This document shows, one piece after another, positions 32,316 through 43,577 of a stretch of DNA of 64,000 nt (the stretch's first letter is position 1; the number at the start of each line of letters is the position of its first letter). A model generated the notes under the pieces. It had not been told where the DNA came from, did no database searches, and was given only the letters and a program-made list of their open reading frames with translations. A program made the position numbers and the translations under genes. This DNA comes from Valencia hispanica (Eukaryota > Chordata > Actinopteri > Cyprinodontiformes > Valenciidae): NCBI GenBank assembly GCA_963556495.2, contig OY747709.1:55767400-55831399 (forward strand), given 5' to 3'.

Positions 32316-34020
32316 ATTAAAAGACAAAAACAAAACTCTACAATCATATTCAGATTCTAAACAGATAAATCCTGCAATGTACATGAACAGTTAACCCAGA
32401 TAAAATTCATGTTCATTATATTGATCATTTTACCTCCTCAGGCTACAATCAACACCAAGCTTGCATGAATAAACAGTTTAACCAGATATAAAAATATGAT
32501 ATTTTCTCCTGACAGTCGGACATTCAGCTTTTCAGATGTTTCTACAACTTTCTTCACTATTTGCTAGAACTTCATTTTAAAGCGACTCGGGTCAGAAGTT
32601 CTGGGTTTCCTTCCTCAAGCTTCTAACAGCTGGAGTTCTGGTCCATTCCTCCTGACAGATCCAGTAGAACTGGGTCAGGTTGGTAGGCCGCCTCACTCAC
32701 ACACCTTTATGAAGGACAGTCCAGAACATGGACTTGTTGTCCTTCAGCCTCTCTGTAACTGGTTTGGTGGGAGGCTGAGGGACATTGTCCATGTGGAAGA
32801 CTGATCTGTGTCCCAGTCTGAGCTTCCTGGATCAGATCAGATGTTTCTTCAACATGTGGTGATGAAGGTTCAACACAGAAGCTCGGGTCACTGCATCAAG
32901 TTAACTTTATAGAAATATTACTGATAGATAAATGTGGCTCTGAAAGCTCCACTTATTGCAGCATTTTTCATAAACTGCACCATAACCTGGAGGTTTGTTC
33001 CTAAATCTAATTATAAACTATAATGTCTCTTAATGCTGCTTTTAATGGCTTCTTCCTCTCTGAGTGGCCTTAGAGGCCATGTTAGTACAGGACTCATCTT
33101 ACTGTGGAGAATGACTCTCCAGCAGCATCTTCTCAAGGTCTTTAGATTTTGTTCAGAGGCTCCTTTCACTCCAGGAAGCAGAGTGATTGAGCTGTTTGCT
33201 TTAAAGTCCTCCTCAGGTGAGCCTCCAGGTAACTCTGATGCTGTTAGTCAGAAGATGACATCATCATCTGGACTTCATCATTTAAAGACACAGACACGGG
33301 GATCTCACTGGATCTAAATGTCTGATTTTAAGACAATAATGAGAGAGATATCTGATCATCTCTGTCATTATTCTGGTATTTAACAAACAGAAATTATTCA
33401 AACAATTTATCTGAAAAACAGAGGAAAAAATGTTCTGAGCCTTTTTATGGTGTATATATCTGGTTTCAACTGTATATGTGGCCTAATATGATGCAAAGCA
33501 AAAGCATAAATAACATACTAATATAAAATCATATATGAACCATCACCTGTGTTACATAAAATGTGTGATCAGATTTATTAGCTGTTTGTATTTATGCTCT
33601 GTAAAATATTCAAATAAACTGGAAAAATCATGTCACATTCGGTCATTACCTGGAAATGTATGTTTTACATGAAATATTTGTTTCAGGTTAATGAGGAATA
33701 CATGACACTGTTCAGGCGCTCGTCTCAGCCTCGTTTGATACGAATGGGTCTGTCTGAAAAAGAACCAAACAGGTAATTTAGAAGAAACCTCATAAAAAGC
33801 AAAAAACAAAATAGATTAATAGTTGTTTCCTGTTACATCACAGAGCAGGATGAAGGGATGATCATAAATATTATTATGGTTCTGCAGAGATGAAAGGAAC
33901 TGACCTGAGATCAAGGACTTCTGTCCTTACTTGAACCTAATTAACCTCCCAGTTCTCCATGATACTGACTTTATATCTAGAGCTACTGATAGGAACCTTG
34001 GTGTGAACTTTGACTAGGAC
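32316..34020. repeat. Inverted-duplication arm B (partner at 15080-17353)
   Basis: Reverse-complement match to arm A, including an identical 94-codon frame (33033-33317) and the Tc1 fossil (about 32560-32810). It continues into block sequence shared in direct orientation with 54010-55330. It lacks the RTE insertion of arm A. Confidence 0.85.
33712..33753 (-). CDS. Candidate terminal exon, TDPFVSNEAETSA* (hypothetical)
   Basis: On the minus strand GGTTCTTTTTCAG is followed by 13 codons and TGA. Copies at 15750-15779 and 55062-55100 keep the acceptor and a nearby stop. The same DNA on the plus strand also has AG...GT borders with an open 86-bp frame in this copy, but the homologue there carries a stop, so the minus reading is preferred. 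Confidence 0.45.
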   Translation of the reverse strand, partial: TDPFVSNEAETSA

Positions 34021-34517
34021 ATGTCCTTAACACTGATGTTAAACAGGTTTCCAGAACATCTTTCTTTTAACTCCAGAATATTGGAAAAAAGAAAAAAAAG
34101 AAACTGTTTTGGGTTAGGCAAGGCATGACACTTTTATTTGTATAGGGCACTTTCAACAACAAGGGAATTCAACGGACTTTACATAGAAACAGCAGGTTTT
34201 TAGCAGTGATTTAAGAGAACTCAGTGTTTCAGCAGCTTTGCAGTGGTCTGGGAGTTTGTTCCAGGGGGAGCATAGAAACTAAAAGCTACTTCTCCATGTT
34301 TGGTTCTGATTCTAGGGATGTTGAGTCGACTGGAATTAGAGGACCTGAGTGGCCTGGTGGGTTGGTATAGTAACAACATACTTTGGTGCTAAGCCAATCA
34401 GTGATTTATAAACTAATAAAAGTATTTAGAAGTCTATTCTTTGAGCTACAGGGAGCCAGTGTAAGGACTGTAGAACTGGGGTGATGTGCTCTACTTTCCT
34501 GGTTGTTCACATAGATT

Positions 34518-36740
34518 TCAGGCCTGATCAGTAGTTTCTAGCTGCATTACCTGAAGCTGTGTGGTGACACTTGATCGTTCCTCTTTAGATCCAAAGATAA
34601 TTATTTCAGTTTGATTTCTGTTCAGCTGGAGAAATTTATGACACATCCATCCATTGATTTGCTCAATGCGTTTTCTTAAGGTTTGGATGGGTTCAAAGTC
34701 ACCTGGTGACATCGTAATGTAGAGCTGAGTATCATCTGCATAGTTATGGTAGCTAATCTTATTGGTTGTTATAATCTGGGCTAGTGGGAGCATGTAGATA
34801 TTAAATAGGAGGGGCCCCAGGATGGAGCCCTGGGGCACCCCACATGTGATTTCTGTTCGTTCTGATTAACAGTTTCCTATTGACACAAAGAAGCCAAGTC
34901 CTGTACCAGAGAGTCTGACCCAGCTCTCCAGTCAATCCAATAATATATCATGATCAACACTGAGGTCCAACAGAACCAGCACTGTGGTTCTACTACAGTC
35001 TGTATTAATGCGGATGTTATTGAAAACTTTGACTAGGACCGTCTCAGTGCTGTGGTTACCACGGAAACCGACTGAAAAACATCAAAACGGTTTGTCATTG
35101 TTATGAAGCTATTTAACTGCTGAATCAGCTTTTTCAGTAATCCTACTGATGAATGGAAGATTAGAGATTGGTCTTTAGTTCTGCATCAACATGTTGTCCA
35201 GATTATTCTTTTTTAGCAGTGGTTTAATAACTGCTGTTTTTAAAGCCTGGGGAAAGAGACCTGATAACAGGGATGAGTTCACTATTTTAATCAGATCAGA
35301 CCCAATGACAGGGGAAACTTTCTTAAGGAAAACTGTGGGTAGGATATCAAGACAGCAGGAGGAGGAGCCTAATTGGTTCATGATTTTTTTTCAAGGTTTG
35401 TTTGATTTAGTTTTGCAAATTCAGACATTTTCTCTACATTGGTGTTGAGTGGTGATGACACTGATAATGGGTTTGATCCTGGGGTACAGACTGACCATCT
35501 AATTGTTAGAATCTTTTCAGTAAAAAAGCTGGAAAATTCGTTGGAGGCCCTGGTAGAGTTTAATTCAGGGGCTACTGTCACTGGAGGATTAGTTAGTTTT
35601 TCCACTGTTGCAAATAGTGTGTGCATTGTTAATGTTTCTGTTGATCATTACAGAAAATAATGATTCCCTTGCATATTTAAAGTTAACTGATATCTGTTCA
35701 GTCTTCCTGTAGATCTCACAGGGAACCTGGAATCGAGTTTTCCGCCATTTTCTATTGGCTCGTCGACACTCCCTTTTTTCACTACGTACCAGTGAATCGC
35801 TACGTACCAGTGAATCGCTTGTCCACAGAGTCTTCTTTCTACCCAAGATTACTTTCACTTTAGTTGGAGCAATGGATTCAATGATGTCTAAAATTTTAGC
35901 GAGGAAGTTATCTACCAGCTTGTTTTGTGATTTGGGGTTCGGAGAAGAAGGGGATGTGGTGGGAGATTAAATTTGTATAAAGGTTTCAACTGAATGGTTC
36001 CCAGTCAGGAGTCGGTGGAATTAGGACCCAATTGCAGCCAGGCCAAGATGAAAAACGATGTTTAATATAGTCCAGGTTGACGAACATAACGAACAGACAT
36101 ATGACTGACAAGGAACTAGCAGAGAACTGAAGACACAGGTGACCATATATACACACACCAGGGTAATCAGGGAACAGAAAACAGCTGGGAGAAATCACAA
36201 GGCAAAAAAATCATGCAGGGAAACATTGTGACATCTCCAAGAAAACACTTTTTACCGTGGTCTCACTGTAGCTAGATATTTTATCAGGGATGGTGCTTTC
36301 AAAGAAAACACAGAAATGGTCAGATAATGTAATAATAATTACCGAGATGTTGGAGACATTTAAACCTTTGCCGATAATTAAGTCCAGATTGTGTCCTTGA
36401 TTGTGTGTTGGTCGATTGTGCCTCTGTGTTTCCTGCACTCGCTAATAAAATTGTAATTTGGAGGAGTTCTATTAATTCTATTAATGTATATGTTTCATTA
36501 TTTATGTCCAGCCAGGTTTCCTACCGACAGTACATTATTTTCAGTGATGAAGTCAATAATTAAAAACGACTTCCCTGACAGAGACCTAGTGTTTAAGAAA
36601 GCTAAGTTAAGTAGTTTGATGATGGGTAGCTGCACCTTCCTACAGTTGATCAGTTTGAGATTAGGTTTAATATGAGAGCTTTTGGCTTTTGGATTTTTTT
36701 GTGTTCTTCTGGTTATTAACACTGGAATTCTACTTCCGTG
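34518..36740 (-). pseudogene. L2 LINE ORF2 (endonuclease and RT), decayed
   Basis: Order from 5': VQLPIIKLLNLAFLNTRSLSGKSFLIIDFI (start), THNQGHNLDLIIGKGL and SDHFCVFFE (endonuclease end), FSSFFTEKILTIRWSVC, SCCLDILPTVFLKK, LFPQALKTAVIKPLLKKNN, then [27 protein letters not shown] and [12 protein letters not shown]. The catalytic YADD is retained. Deletions remove most of the endonuclease middle and the C-terminus ends early. Confidence 0.85.
35985..36232 (-). mobile_element. Short LTR-like insertion inside L2 ORF2
   Basis: On the minus strand it runs from about TGTCACAATGTTTCCC to CAATTGGGTCCTAATTCCACCGACTCC and contains a TATTAAAC motif. This is the same arrangement (start TGTCA, late TTGGGTCCT) as the 4652-5220 LTR. 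The flanking L2 coding is interrupted here. Ends and target duplication are not certain. Confidence 0.5.
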
Positions 36741-36798
36741 TGGCCAGACAGATTCTGGGAGACAGTGGGAGTAGAATACTGTCCGGTCCCCTTCTATA

Positions 36799-37820
36799 TC
36801 AGATATCTGTTATTACCAGTTGTTGTAGGGGCAAAATACATCTAGTATTAGTCCCAGGGGCCTGATGAAGACCAGGTTTTGGCATTAGTTGTGTCCCAAT
36901 CCTAATTTGTGCCTTTAATCTGTCAAATAAGTTTTTGAAGGGAGAATCATTTGGGGTCAACGAGTCGAATGAGATTGAAAAACTCTGTGGTGAGGGCTGT
37001 ATGTCTCTGCTCATTGCTGGTGCGGTCATGGAAGAGGTGGAAAGTGTTTGTTCTCTAGTTATCACCGAGGGCCGTGTATCTCCTCTTGATGGTGGCATCA
37101 TCTTGGCTTGGTGTGCTGGAGGAAGAGCTTGTTCTCTGTTAATCTCTGCAGACCATGCATCATTGTCAGCCCTCGGGTGCTTTGTCACCTGTTTTGGAAC
37201 TTCCAGAGCTTTTTGATTGAGATAGCAGAGCATGTTAGTAGTCTCAGTCCGGCTCTGTTCAGATAACGTGTGTTGCTTGTAAAGATATCTTGTGCACCAC
37301 AGAATATTTTAAAATTGTTGCTAAATCTAATTGAACGGTCAATGTGTTCTTCAGGAATATGTGAAGCATACAAAGTCTGCTAAATCAGAAAAATCCCTTT
37401 TCAGAATTTCTGACTGTTATTTTGCTACATTACTAGATTCTGGGTGAATAACGAGTATTTCCAGTTTTGGGTGGTTATGTATGATTATCTGAATTTTTTT
37501 CTGAAATTTCTCTCACAATACTTTGGGAAAACACTAGTGTGGTGGCTAAAACAGTTTTCGATGCCATTTATTGAACCATCATCAATTATTAGAACTTTTG
37601 CTGGGTGAGTTTTTACTTTCTTCATGTGGCTGGATTTCTCCTGGCAATCTTGGTTGGTACCAGGGGCTGTGTTGTCTTTCGGGGAACTGAGGGCTGTAAA
37701 TCTTTTTTGCAGCAGTATTCCAAGCAGAGTATTTTTTCTTGTTTTGGGTTGGAATTTCTTTTGAGGGAGGGATATATTTACCTCTCCTGGTTTATCTTGG
37801 GAAGGACCTGCACATTCCAT
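36799..37820 (-). pseudogene. L2 LINE ORF1 with SGNH-like region, broken
   Basis: Minus-strand pieces: KVLIIDDGSINGIENCFSHHTSVFP (nucleophile block, 37600-37500), then a gap, HIPEEHIDRSIRFSNNFKIF and NRAGLRLLT (37370-37210), and a Ser/Pro-rich tail with SLTPNDSPFKNLFDRLKAQIRIG (37233-36799), matching the ORF1 at 7.2-8.2 kb. Frameshifts separate the blocks. Confidence 0.75.
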
Positions 37821-38209
37821 CTAACAGAAAGAAAAAGCAGAAATGTTTCTTCAGTGTTGGATTTCATAAATTAGAAAGATTTAAGATTTTCATAATGTCT
37901 GTTTATAATATCTAAATAAAGCAGAGCCGAATGTATTTAAATATATGTACTGTGCAATATTAATCTAACTTTGCATTGTAGGAAATTGATAGATTTGCCG
38001 GTGCAAAAATGTTCAGATGTTGACTTAACAAACCGTAGTCCACGTTCTGCGTGTCTGCTATAAAGAAGCCATACTCTCACAACCTACTGGGACAACGTGC
38101 CGGCAAACAAACAGATCTTGTTCTAAAGTTGAAAGTTGTTAATGCTCTGTTGGAGAGTTTGTGGACATGGATCTACTCAGGTGTGACCCAGTAAAAATGG
38201 AACTAATGT

Positions 38210-38960
38210 CAGTCTTCCAAAGCAGATTATGTTGTGGTGATGGATGACTTTCATCTTTGAAGCACCAACAGAGGAATGTGAAAAGAGACAGTGGCTGGAA
38301 AATGAACTAGAAGACGTTTTGGCCAGTCAGAGATGTTGAATTTGATATAATTGATTCTGAGGGCCCAAAACTAGACACCCTGACAAAGTGAAGGCTCTTA
38401 CTGAAATGCCCAGCCCTTCTACCATCAAGCAGGTTCATCAGGTACAGGAACTCATCGTTACCATCAGGAGATTCCTGTTTTATCTGTAGTCATCTGCCAA
38501 CCCACTCAGAAGGAACAGTGAATCTGTATGCAGGGAGGTGCAGGAACAGGCATTTGCTAAAGTCAAAGCACTGTTGGTATCATTCTATGAGGCCAGATGA
38601 AAAACCTTCATCATTCCAGATCAGAGCAGCTACGGGTTCCAGCTTTACTACAGGAAAATGGTAGAGAGATAAAGCTCTTTGGTTTCTGTTACCATTCAGT
38701 GTGGAAGTCAGAGAAAATCTGTTCTCAGATCCAGGAGTGTCTGACAAGTGTGGGCAGGCAAGAGATTCACAGGAGATGAAAAAGAGAGAAACTGAAACTG
38801 TTTCTTGCTGCAAGTGGATCCCAACTTGTAAAGTCTGCTATAAACACACAGAACCTGGACAAAGCCTCTCCAAGGTACCAGCTGCTTTTAAGGAGCATTT
38901 TGAGATTCCTTAATCACTGCTGACACTCTCTCCATGAAGTGTAACATGGACCCAGACTAA
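38210..38960 (+). pseudogene. Gypsy pol fossil (RT-connection and RNase H)
   Basis: Pieces in three frames read PDKVKALTEMPSPSTIKQVH (the connection after RT), EQAFAKVKALLVSFYEA, SSYGFQLYY (start of RNase H) and LITADTLS near 38925 (end of RNase H). Heavily decayed. The same fossil is at 55840-56500, so it predates the duplication. Confidence 0.75.
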
Positions 38961-39600
38961 GGAGAATAAGCATGTGTATAATCAGGAATTAATCAGTCAG
39001 AAACACAGAGAAATCTGCACAGCCACACAGACAGATGCAAAGTTTATCAGCTGCATCAGTAAAAGATGTCCACCAGAAACTAGAGTCTCAACATCTCTAG
39101 AGCTGATATTCTGTAAAACCTCATCTATGTGATGGACCTGTGTCAATCAGAGCTGCAGGGACATCAGGGGCCCTGACACTGCACCATGAGGGACACCAAG
39201 GACAGACTAGATGCTGAGCACATGGTGTTGGTGGCGATGATTAAATGTTGTGTCCACCAGGTGGCGATAGCGCCTCTGACCAAGTGTTAAATGTTCCCCT
39301 GAATAGAGGTAGAGAGAGAACCTGCTGTATTAACTGAGCTGGTAAATGGGCCTCATGGTGATGTAGTTGTTAGCTCTGTTCCCTCACAGCAACAAGGTTG
39401 ATGGGTTGATGGGTTGCTGAAAAAAAAGAAAAGTGAAACCTGAACCGTTTCTTTCTTGGAGCTTAAGCAGGTTAGTTAAATCATCACTGTTTCGGTTTCT
39501 TTAGTTTTAAACCCGATTGTTCAGACATATTTCTCCATTTTATTACAAGAGCAGGAGGATGATTTTACTCTTATCACATTGATGGAACCCAATGATTCAC

Positions 39601-39657
39601 CTGTGAACGTCCTGCCTCTCTACCTGCTTTTCTACCTGGTCGGTTTGCTTCTGTAAC
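39601..39657 (-). CDS. Candidate micro-exon VTEANRPGRKAGREAGRSQ (hypothetical, acceptor lost)
   Basis: 57 open bases before a CAG|GTGAAT donor. Homologues are at 56960-57016, 57566-57619 and 61076-61129. In the last two the acceptor reads GATCAG, but here it is GATCAA, so this copy may not be spliced. A second frame reads as a short coiled coil (LQKQTDQVEKQVERQ). I prefer the phase-0 frame because it matches the other exon candidates. Confidence 0.35.
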
Positions 39658-39797
39658 TTGATCAAATACATAGATGCGTTGACAAACCTTAAAAGCTCTG
39701 ATTTCAAAGGCATATGGACGAATCACTGAAACAGATTATCATCATCCTGACATTTGTCACAACACTCAATCTCATGACTTTATTCTTTTAACCTCAC

Positions 39798-39830
39798 CTG
39801 TGAGCTTCCAGCTGCTCCTCCTGTATCTCG
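39798..39830 (-). CDS. Candidate 33-bp micro-exon RDTGGAAGSSQ (hypothetical)
   Basis: TTTTCATCAG and GTGAGG bracket eleven codons in phase 0. A decayed copy is near 58449-58495 and a plus-strand expanded version at 6859-6990. It lies 1.9 kb downstream of the CALHM-like exon 2, on the same strand. Confidence 0.45.
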
Positions 39831-40324
39831 CTGATGAAAATATACTGAGATATGACAGTGGGACAATCACAGACTTTGATTGTACAGTTATAGTATGAAC
39901 TGTTCTTCAGTTCATCATAAAGGTAAATAATGTTGTAGGGTTCTGCCACTTGGTGCGTATCAGTCGGACCCAAATCCGAGGTTCTGTCGCTAAATTAGTC
40001 CCGATCTGCATCAGGTATGAAGCTAAAATCATAAAGAACGTACAGTAACACTCAGTTTGAGTCTCTGATTCAGGTCCATGAAAATGACTAAATACACATT
40101 ATTGTGTCATGCAGGCTTTTTATGAAATACTTGTTATACCATCTTGTGTGGGTCAAAGGTCACCTGTGTATGAATATTTCTGTTTGTACTTTTCTGATCA
40201 GCTGTATATAAATACAGTACATTTATCAGGGTAAAGTCACCATCCTGCTGTAATTTACCTAATTCTGCACTAATTTGCTTTTTTAAAATAGTAAGGCCTA
40301 TAATTAGAACATTTCAATACATAT

Positions 40325-40402
40325 TATTTTAAGAGACAGGGGTTCAAACCCATGACCTTCTTGCTGCAAGGCAACAGTGCTACCAACTACACCACTGTGC
40401 AA
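40325..40402 (-). repeat. tRNA-derived SINE head
   Basis: On the minus strand: TGGTGTAGTTGGTAGCAC (A-box-like) and GGTTTGAACCC (B-box-like) with CTTGCAGCAAGAAGGTC between them, as in teleost tRNA-derived SINEs. No intact tRNA fold is expected. Confidence 0.6.
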
Positions 40403-40639
40403 CTCATAGTAAAAATCAATGGAAGTCAATACAATGTCCACACAAGTATAGAGAGACACACGTGTGTGAATTCTTCTAACATCTGTTGCTGTGAAGAGAT
40501 TTGACAGAAAACCCTGAGCCCTGGAGCAAATATGGAAAAAAAAACTGTGAGGAAGTAGAAGCCAGAGGCTACAAGATGAATGAAAATCATGACAGTAGAG
40601 CGAATTTGTAGCAGTGAAGGCGAGTGTAAAAAATCAGGT

Positions 40640-40775
40640 TCCCTGTCTGTCGGTCGCAGGGCAGCTGTGGCTAAAATATAGCTCACCATCATCAGGGTGT
40701 GAATGACTGAATTTAAGGCACTTTGGGTCCTCTGGACTAGATAAAGCGCTATACAAGTACAGACCATTTACCATA
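40640..40775 (+). repeat. Dispersed repeat, 3'-terminal SINE/LINE-like
   Basis: GGGCAGCTGTGGCTA...GACTAGATAAAGCGCTATACAAGTACAGACCATTTACCA is a widespread teleost repeat terminus. Family not determined. Confidence 0.6.
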
Positions 40776-41026
40776 GTGGTCTCTTCTAAGTACCTGGGCT
40801 AATAAACCGGACTGGAACCACAACACTGATGCTCTTTACAGGAAGGATCAGAGCAGACTCTACCTGCTTGAACAGATGAAGGTGGAACCTTGCCAAACCG
40901 TTTAAAGACTCGGTGATCTCAGTGAATGTAAACATCTGGAAGAAGTTGATTAAAATCTCTTCTCATTCTGAACTTTAGCCAGAAGAAATCATTTTGTTCA
41001 TCCTAACTGGTCATTTCCTCTGATTT

Positions 41027-41561
41027 AGGCCCCGTCCACACAGGAAGGTTTTTACTGTTTTTACCCTGTGTCCACATGGAAATGCTGTTTTGGGCGACCC
41101 TAAAGGTTTTTTTTTTTTGTCTAAACGTGTTCCAGAGTGAAGAATTCACCTTTGTGTATTCATTTGGACAGCGAAAAAAAACAACTCTTCTGTCAAAACA
41201 CTGATGTATCATCCCGACCTATAACCCCAAACCCATCATATGCATCGCAAATAACAAGAACAATGGCAGAATACATATTTGTGGTCATGTTGCGGCTACC
41301 ACAGAATTAATCAAGGTTTTGTTTTTTTTATCCCTTGTAAACTGCTCAATTTGACTGAAAAGAGAAGGATTTTGAATAACAATATATTCCAGACAGTAAG
41401 TAAGGAGAGGTGAGAACACCTACAGGTCTGGGGGAGTAAAAATAGACTTTTGGTTTGCTCTCAGAAATGAAAACATTCTTTGAAACGGTCCCATGTGAAC
41501 ACAGGTGTTTTGAAACTGCCAACCCATTTTAGACAAAAACGTTCCCGTGTGGGCGGGACCT
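41027..41561. mobile_element. MITE with AGGYCCCGYCCACAC inverted ends
   Basis: Left end AGGCCCCGTCCACACAGGAAGGTTTTTA mirrors the right end (complement of AGGTCCCGCCCACACGGGAACGTTTTT). The interior is AT-rich without coding. Its right end overlaps the last codons of the exon-2 reading frame of the CALHM-like gene. Confidence 0.8.
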
Positions 41562-42546
41562 CAATGTTAGAGAAAATAGCATGTTTTTATGTCTTTTGGA
41601 ACAGATGTACATATCTGCTATGAACCTCATATGAGCCCAAAGGTGTTTGGTCACAGTTTGGATAAAGAGGTAAATTTGTTTAATGGTTACCTGGTTTACT
41701 TGTGGCCACAGTTCATCGATCAGTTCTTCAGCTGCATCAAAACATTTATCATATCTTTTGTTCTCAGTCCTATTCAGTATCTCCTCGATCTTGTTGGTCA
41801 GAGCTGCTTTGGCTCTTTTATCCAAAATTTCCTTCACTGTATCTTCTTCTTGTTGTATAATGACCAGTTCATAGGGATATATTCCATCAAGGCTATTGAA
41901 GCATTCCTCATGTGAAGAGCCGAGTTTCCTCCAACGTACCAAAGAGTAACAAACAACCAGGAAGAGGAAGACCAGCAATGTGCTCACACCAATAACCTAA
42001 CGCAAAGAGTCGAACATGTTTGTTATTAATGTTAAAAAAGACATAAGTTATTCATTTACCATCCTGTAAACAAATAATAGTAATAACACTCACCTTTGAC
42101 TTATTTTTGAGGTTATCAACGATAACTTGCTCCTCAGTGGTTCTGTTTGCCTTTGTCTTGCAGGGAATCTGAGCCTCTGGTCCAGACAGACCGTTCTGAC
42201 AGCAGGCATACCAGTCTCCATCCATCAACACAGAGATGATCCACAGCAGACCAATCATAGCAGACTTCACAATTTGAAGAAAAGTAACACAAAAACTTTT
42301 TTTTTTATGTTGCTTCCTTTGCATACAGAGGTATCTGAAAGTACTAGTGAAGACCTTGTCCGTCCAAAGTAGCAAACACATTATTATAAAAATTGGAAGA
42401 CTCATGTATAAACTACAGTGATAGGGGGTCTGGTCCTTGCAGGTACAGGCAACTTCTCTCTCAAACAAAGCATTTTGAGTAAAAAGCACAATAATCGTAG
42501 CATATTTGGCAATATTCCTAACATTAGAAATCAGGAAGGGCTTCAT
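41529..42546 (-). CDS. CALHM-like channel gene (calcium homeostasis modulator family)
   Basis: Two exons on the minus strand: exon 1 42546-42094 (151 codons) and exon 2 from 41996, separated by a 97-bp GTGAGT...TTAG intron in phase 0. The protein has four likely membrane segments (about residues 8-28, 47-62, 90-108, 152-172). It also has a CxC pair (C34, C36), further Cys at 44, 115, 116 and 129 and a LLW..SVLMDGDW block, fitting CALHM large-pore channels of the plasma membrane; human members form ATP-release channels. A long C-terminal helix follows (QEEDTV...FDAAEELIDELW). The ATG is the first after upstream stops. If exon 2 is read through, it stops at 41529 inside a MITE (306 residues in all). 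A CAG|GTAACC donor at 41691/41690 gives an alternative phase-0 end. The member is not identified. Confidence 0.7.
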
Positions 42547-42683
42547 CTTGATCTTTCTGGACGTCCTGAGGAATTCACCGCGTTATCAGGTTATTATACT
42601 GTGAAGGCAGTTTGTGCATAAAACAATCTTAGGAGCAAGAACCACCCTCTAACTCCAAGTCACTCCCACCTAAAAGGGGAAAA

Positions 42684-42694
42684 CCAATGATTGG
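42684..42694 (-). promoter_or_regulatory. Paired CCAAT boxes upstream of the CALHM-like gene
   Basis: CCAATGATTGG is a near-palindromic pair of CCAAT motifs about 140 bases upstream of the start codon. No TATA box is evident. Suggestive only. Confidence 0.35.
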
Positions 42695-43204
42695 TCAGCT
42701 TAACAGTTTCAGCGCTGTTTTTCATAGACACCCCTCTCCCCCCCTTTGTGACCCCAAAGAATCTTCCTTATTTATTTCACACCTTATGAGCCACATTGAT
42801 ACCTGATGTACAGGAACATGACAGATCATGTCTGTTTGTTGAAAGGAGGTTTTCCTTGTCTCTTTTTTTAGAAATCTCGTTTTCATTGTTATTAATTTTA
42901 CCCATGAAGTTTAACATTAAAGACAGTTGTATGCACTACTTCAGTGAGTTTATGCTGTAATACTGTGTAGCTCAACTGTAATCTAATGCAATGATCTAAT
43001 GCCTTTAACAGGAAGTATCGTCCGCTCATGTAACTGTTTGTTTTTTGTGACATTCCTGGACTTCTTTCTTTAGACTCTCTTGCTTGTACAGACAAGAGAA
43101 AGCGGATCTTTGCTTGCCTAAACCTACAGCGCCATGCATGCATGCTAACCCAGCAAAACAACAGAAACAATCATCAAAGTGTTCAGATCAGGAATCAGAT
43201 GTCA

Positions 43205-43577
43205 GGTTTGTTCTTTTTCTTCTTTCTGTGTCTCTGCTCTGTCTTCATGATCCCCCCGACGGTCGTGGCAGATGGCCGCTCCTACTGAGCCGGGTTCTGG
43301 TTCTGGTTCTGTTGGAGGTTTCTTCCTGTTAAAAGGGAGTTTTTCCTCTCCACTCTCGCTACATGCTTGCTCAGTATGAGGGATTGCTGTGGTTGGTGTC
43401 TGCATCAACGGGACGCAACCTCAAATCAATGACTCGATGCAATCTGCTGGGATTCCTTTAATAGGAAACTTTTAAATTGATTGGAATGTTTGTATTGAAA
43501 TGACTTTTCTTGTAAAGTGCCTTGAGATGACATCTGTTGTGAATCGGCGCTATAGAAATAAACTGAATTGAATTGAA
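43205..43577 (+). mobile_element. L2-type LINE 3' UTR tail
   Basis: Runs from TTCTTTTTCTTCTTTCTGTG to CTATAGAAATAAACTGAATTGAATTG and matches the reverse complement of 11089-11460. 5'-truncated, non-coding. Confidence 0.85.

Larger units (their letters stand above)
34113..37880 (-). mobile_element. Near full-length L2-type LINE
   Basis: The 3' terminus (CACTTTTATTTGTATAGGGCAC in plus) is near 34130. A 3' UTR is followed on the minus strand by ORF2 and then ORF1, up to about 37880. The insert lies between parts of the duplicated block, which are contiguous in the copy at 54-56 kb. A 250-bp LTR-like insert interrupts ORF2. Confidence 0.85.
37930..40260. repeat. Duplicated block B (direct partner at 55640-58930)
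   Basis: Gypsy pol fossil, micro-exon candidates and flanks occur in the same order as in 55640-58930 and remain readily alignable. The 56.0-58.9 kb copy has an extra segment (about 57150-58370) absent here. The right end is near 40260 (CACCATCCTGCTG). Confidence 0.8.

Noticed and set aside
33687..33772. Plus-strand 86-bp exon-like segment (VNEEYMTLFRRSSQPR...)
   Set aside because: The homologous segment at 55050-55116 has a stop in this frame, while the minus-strand reading keeps acceptor and stop in three copies.
39601..39657. Coiled-coil reading LQKQTDQVEKQVERQ of the micro-exon
   Set aside because: The homologous copies at 57566-57619 and 56960-57016 support the phase-0 Gly/Pro-rich frame, and the coiled-coil frame has a stop in one copy.
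40325..40402. A functional tRNA gene
   Set aside because: Only A- and B-box-like motifs remain, the stem pairing is poor, and it looks like a SINE head.
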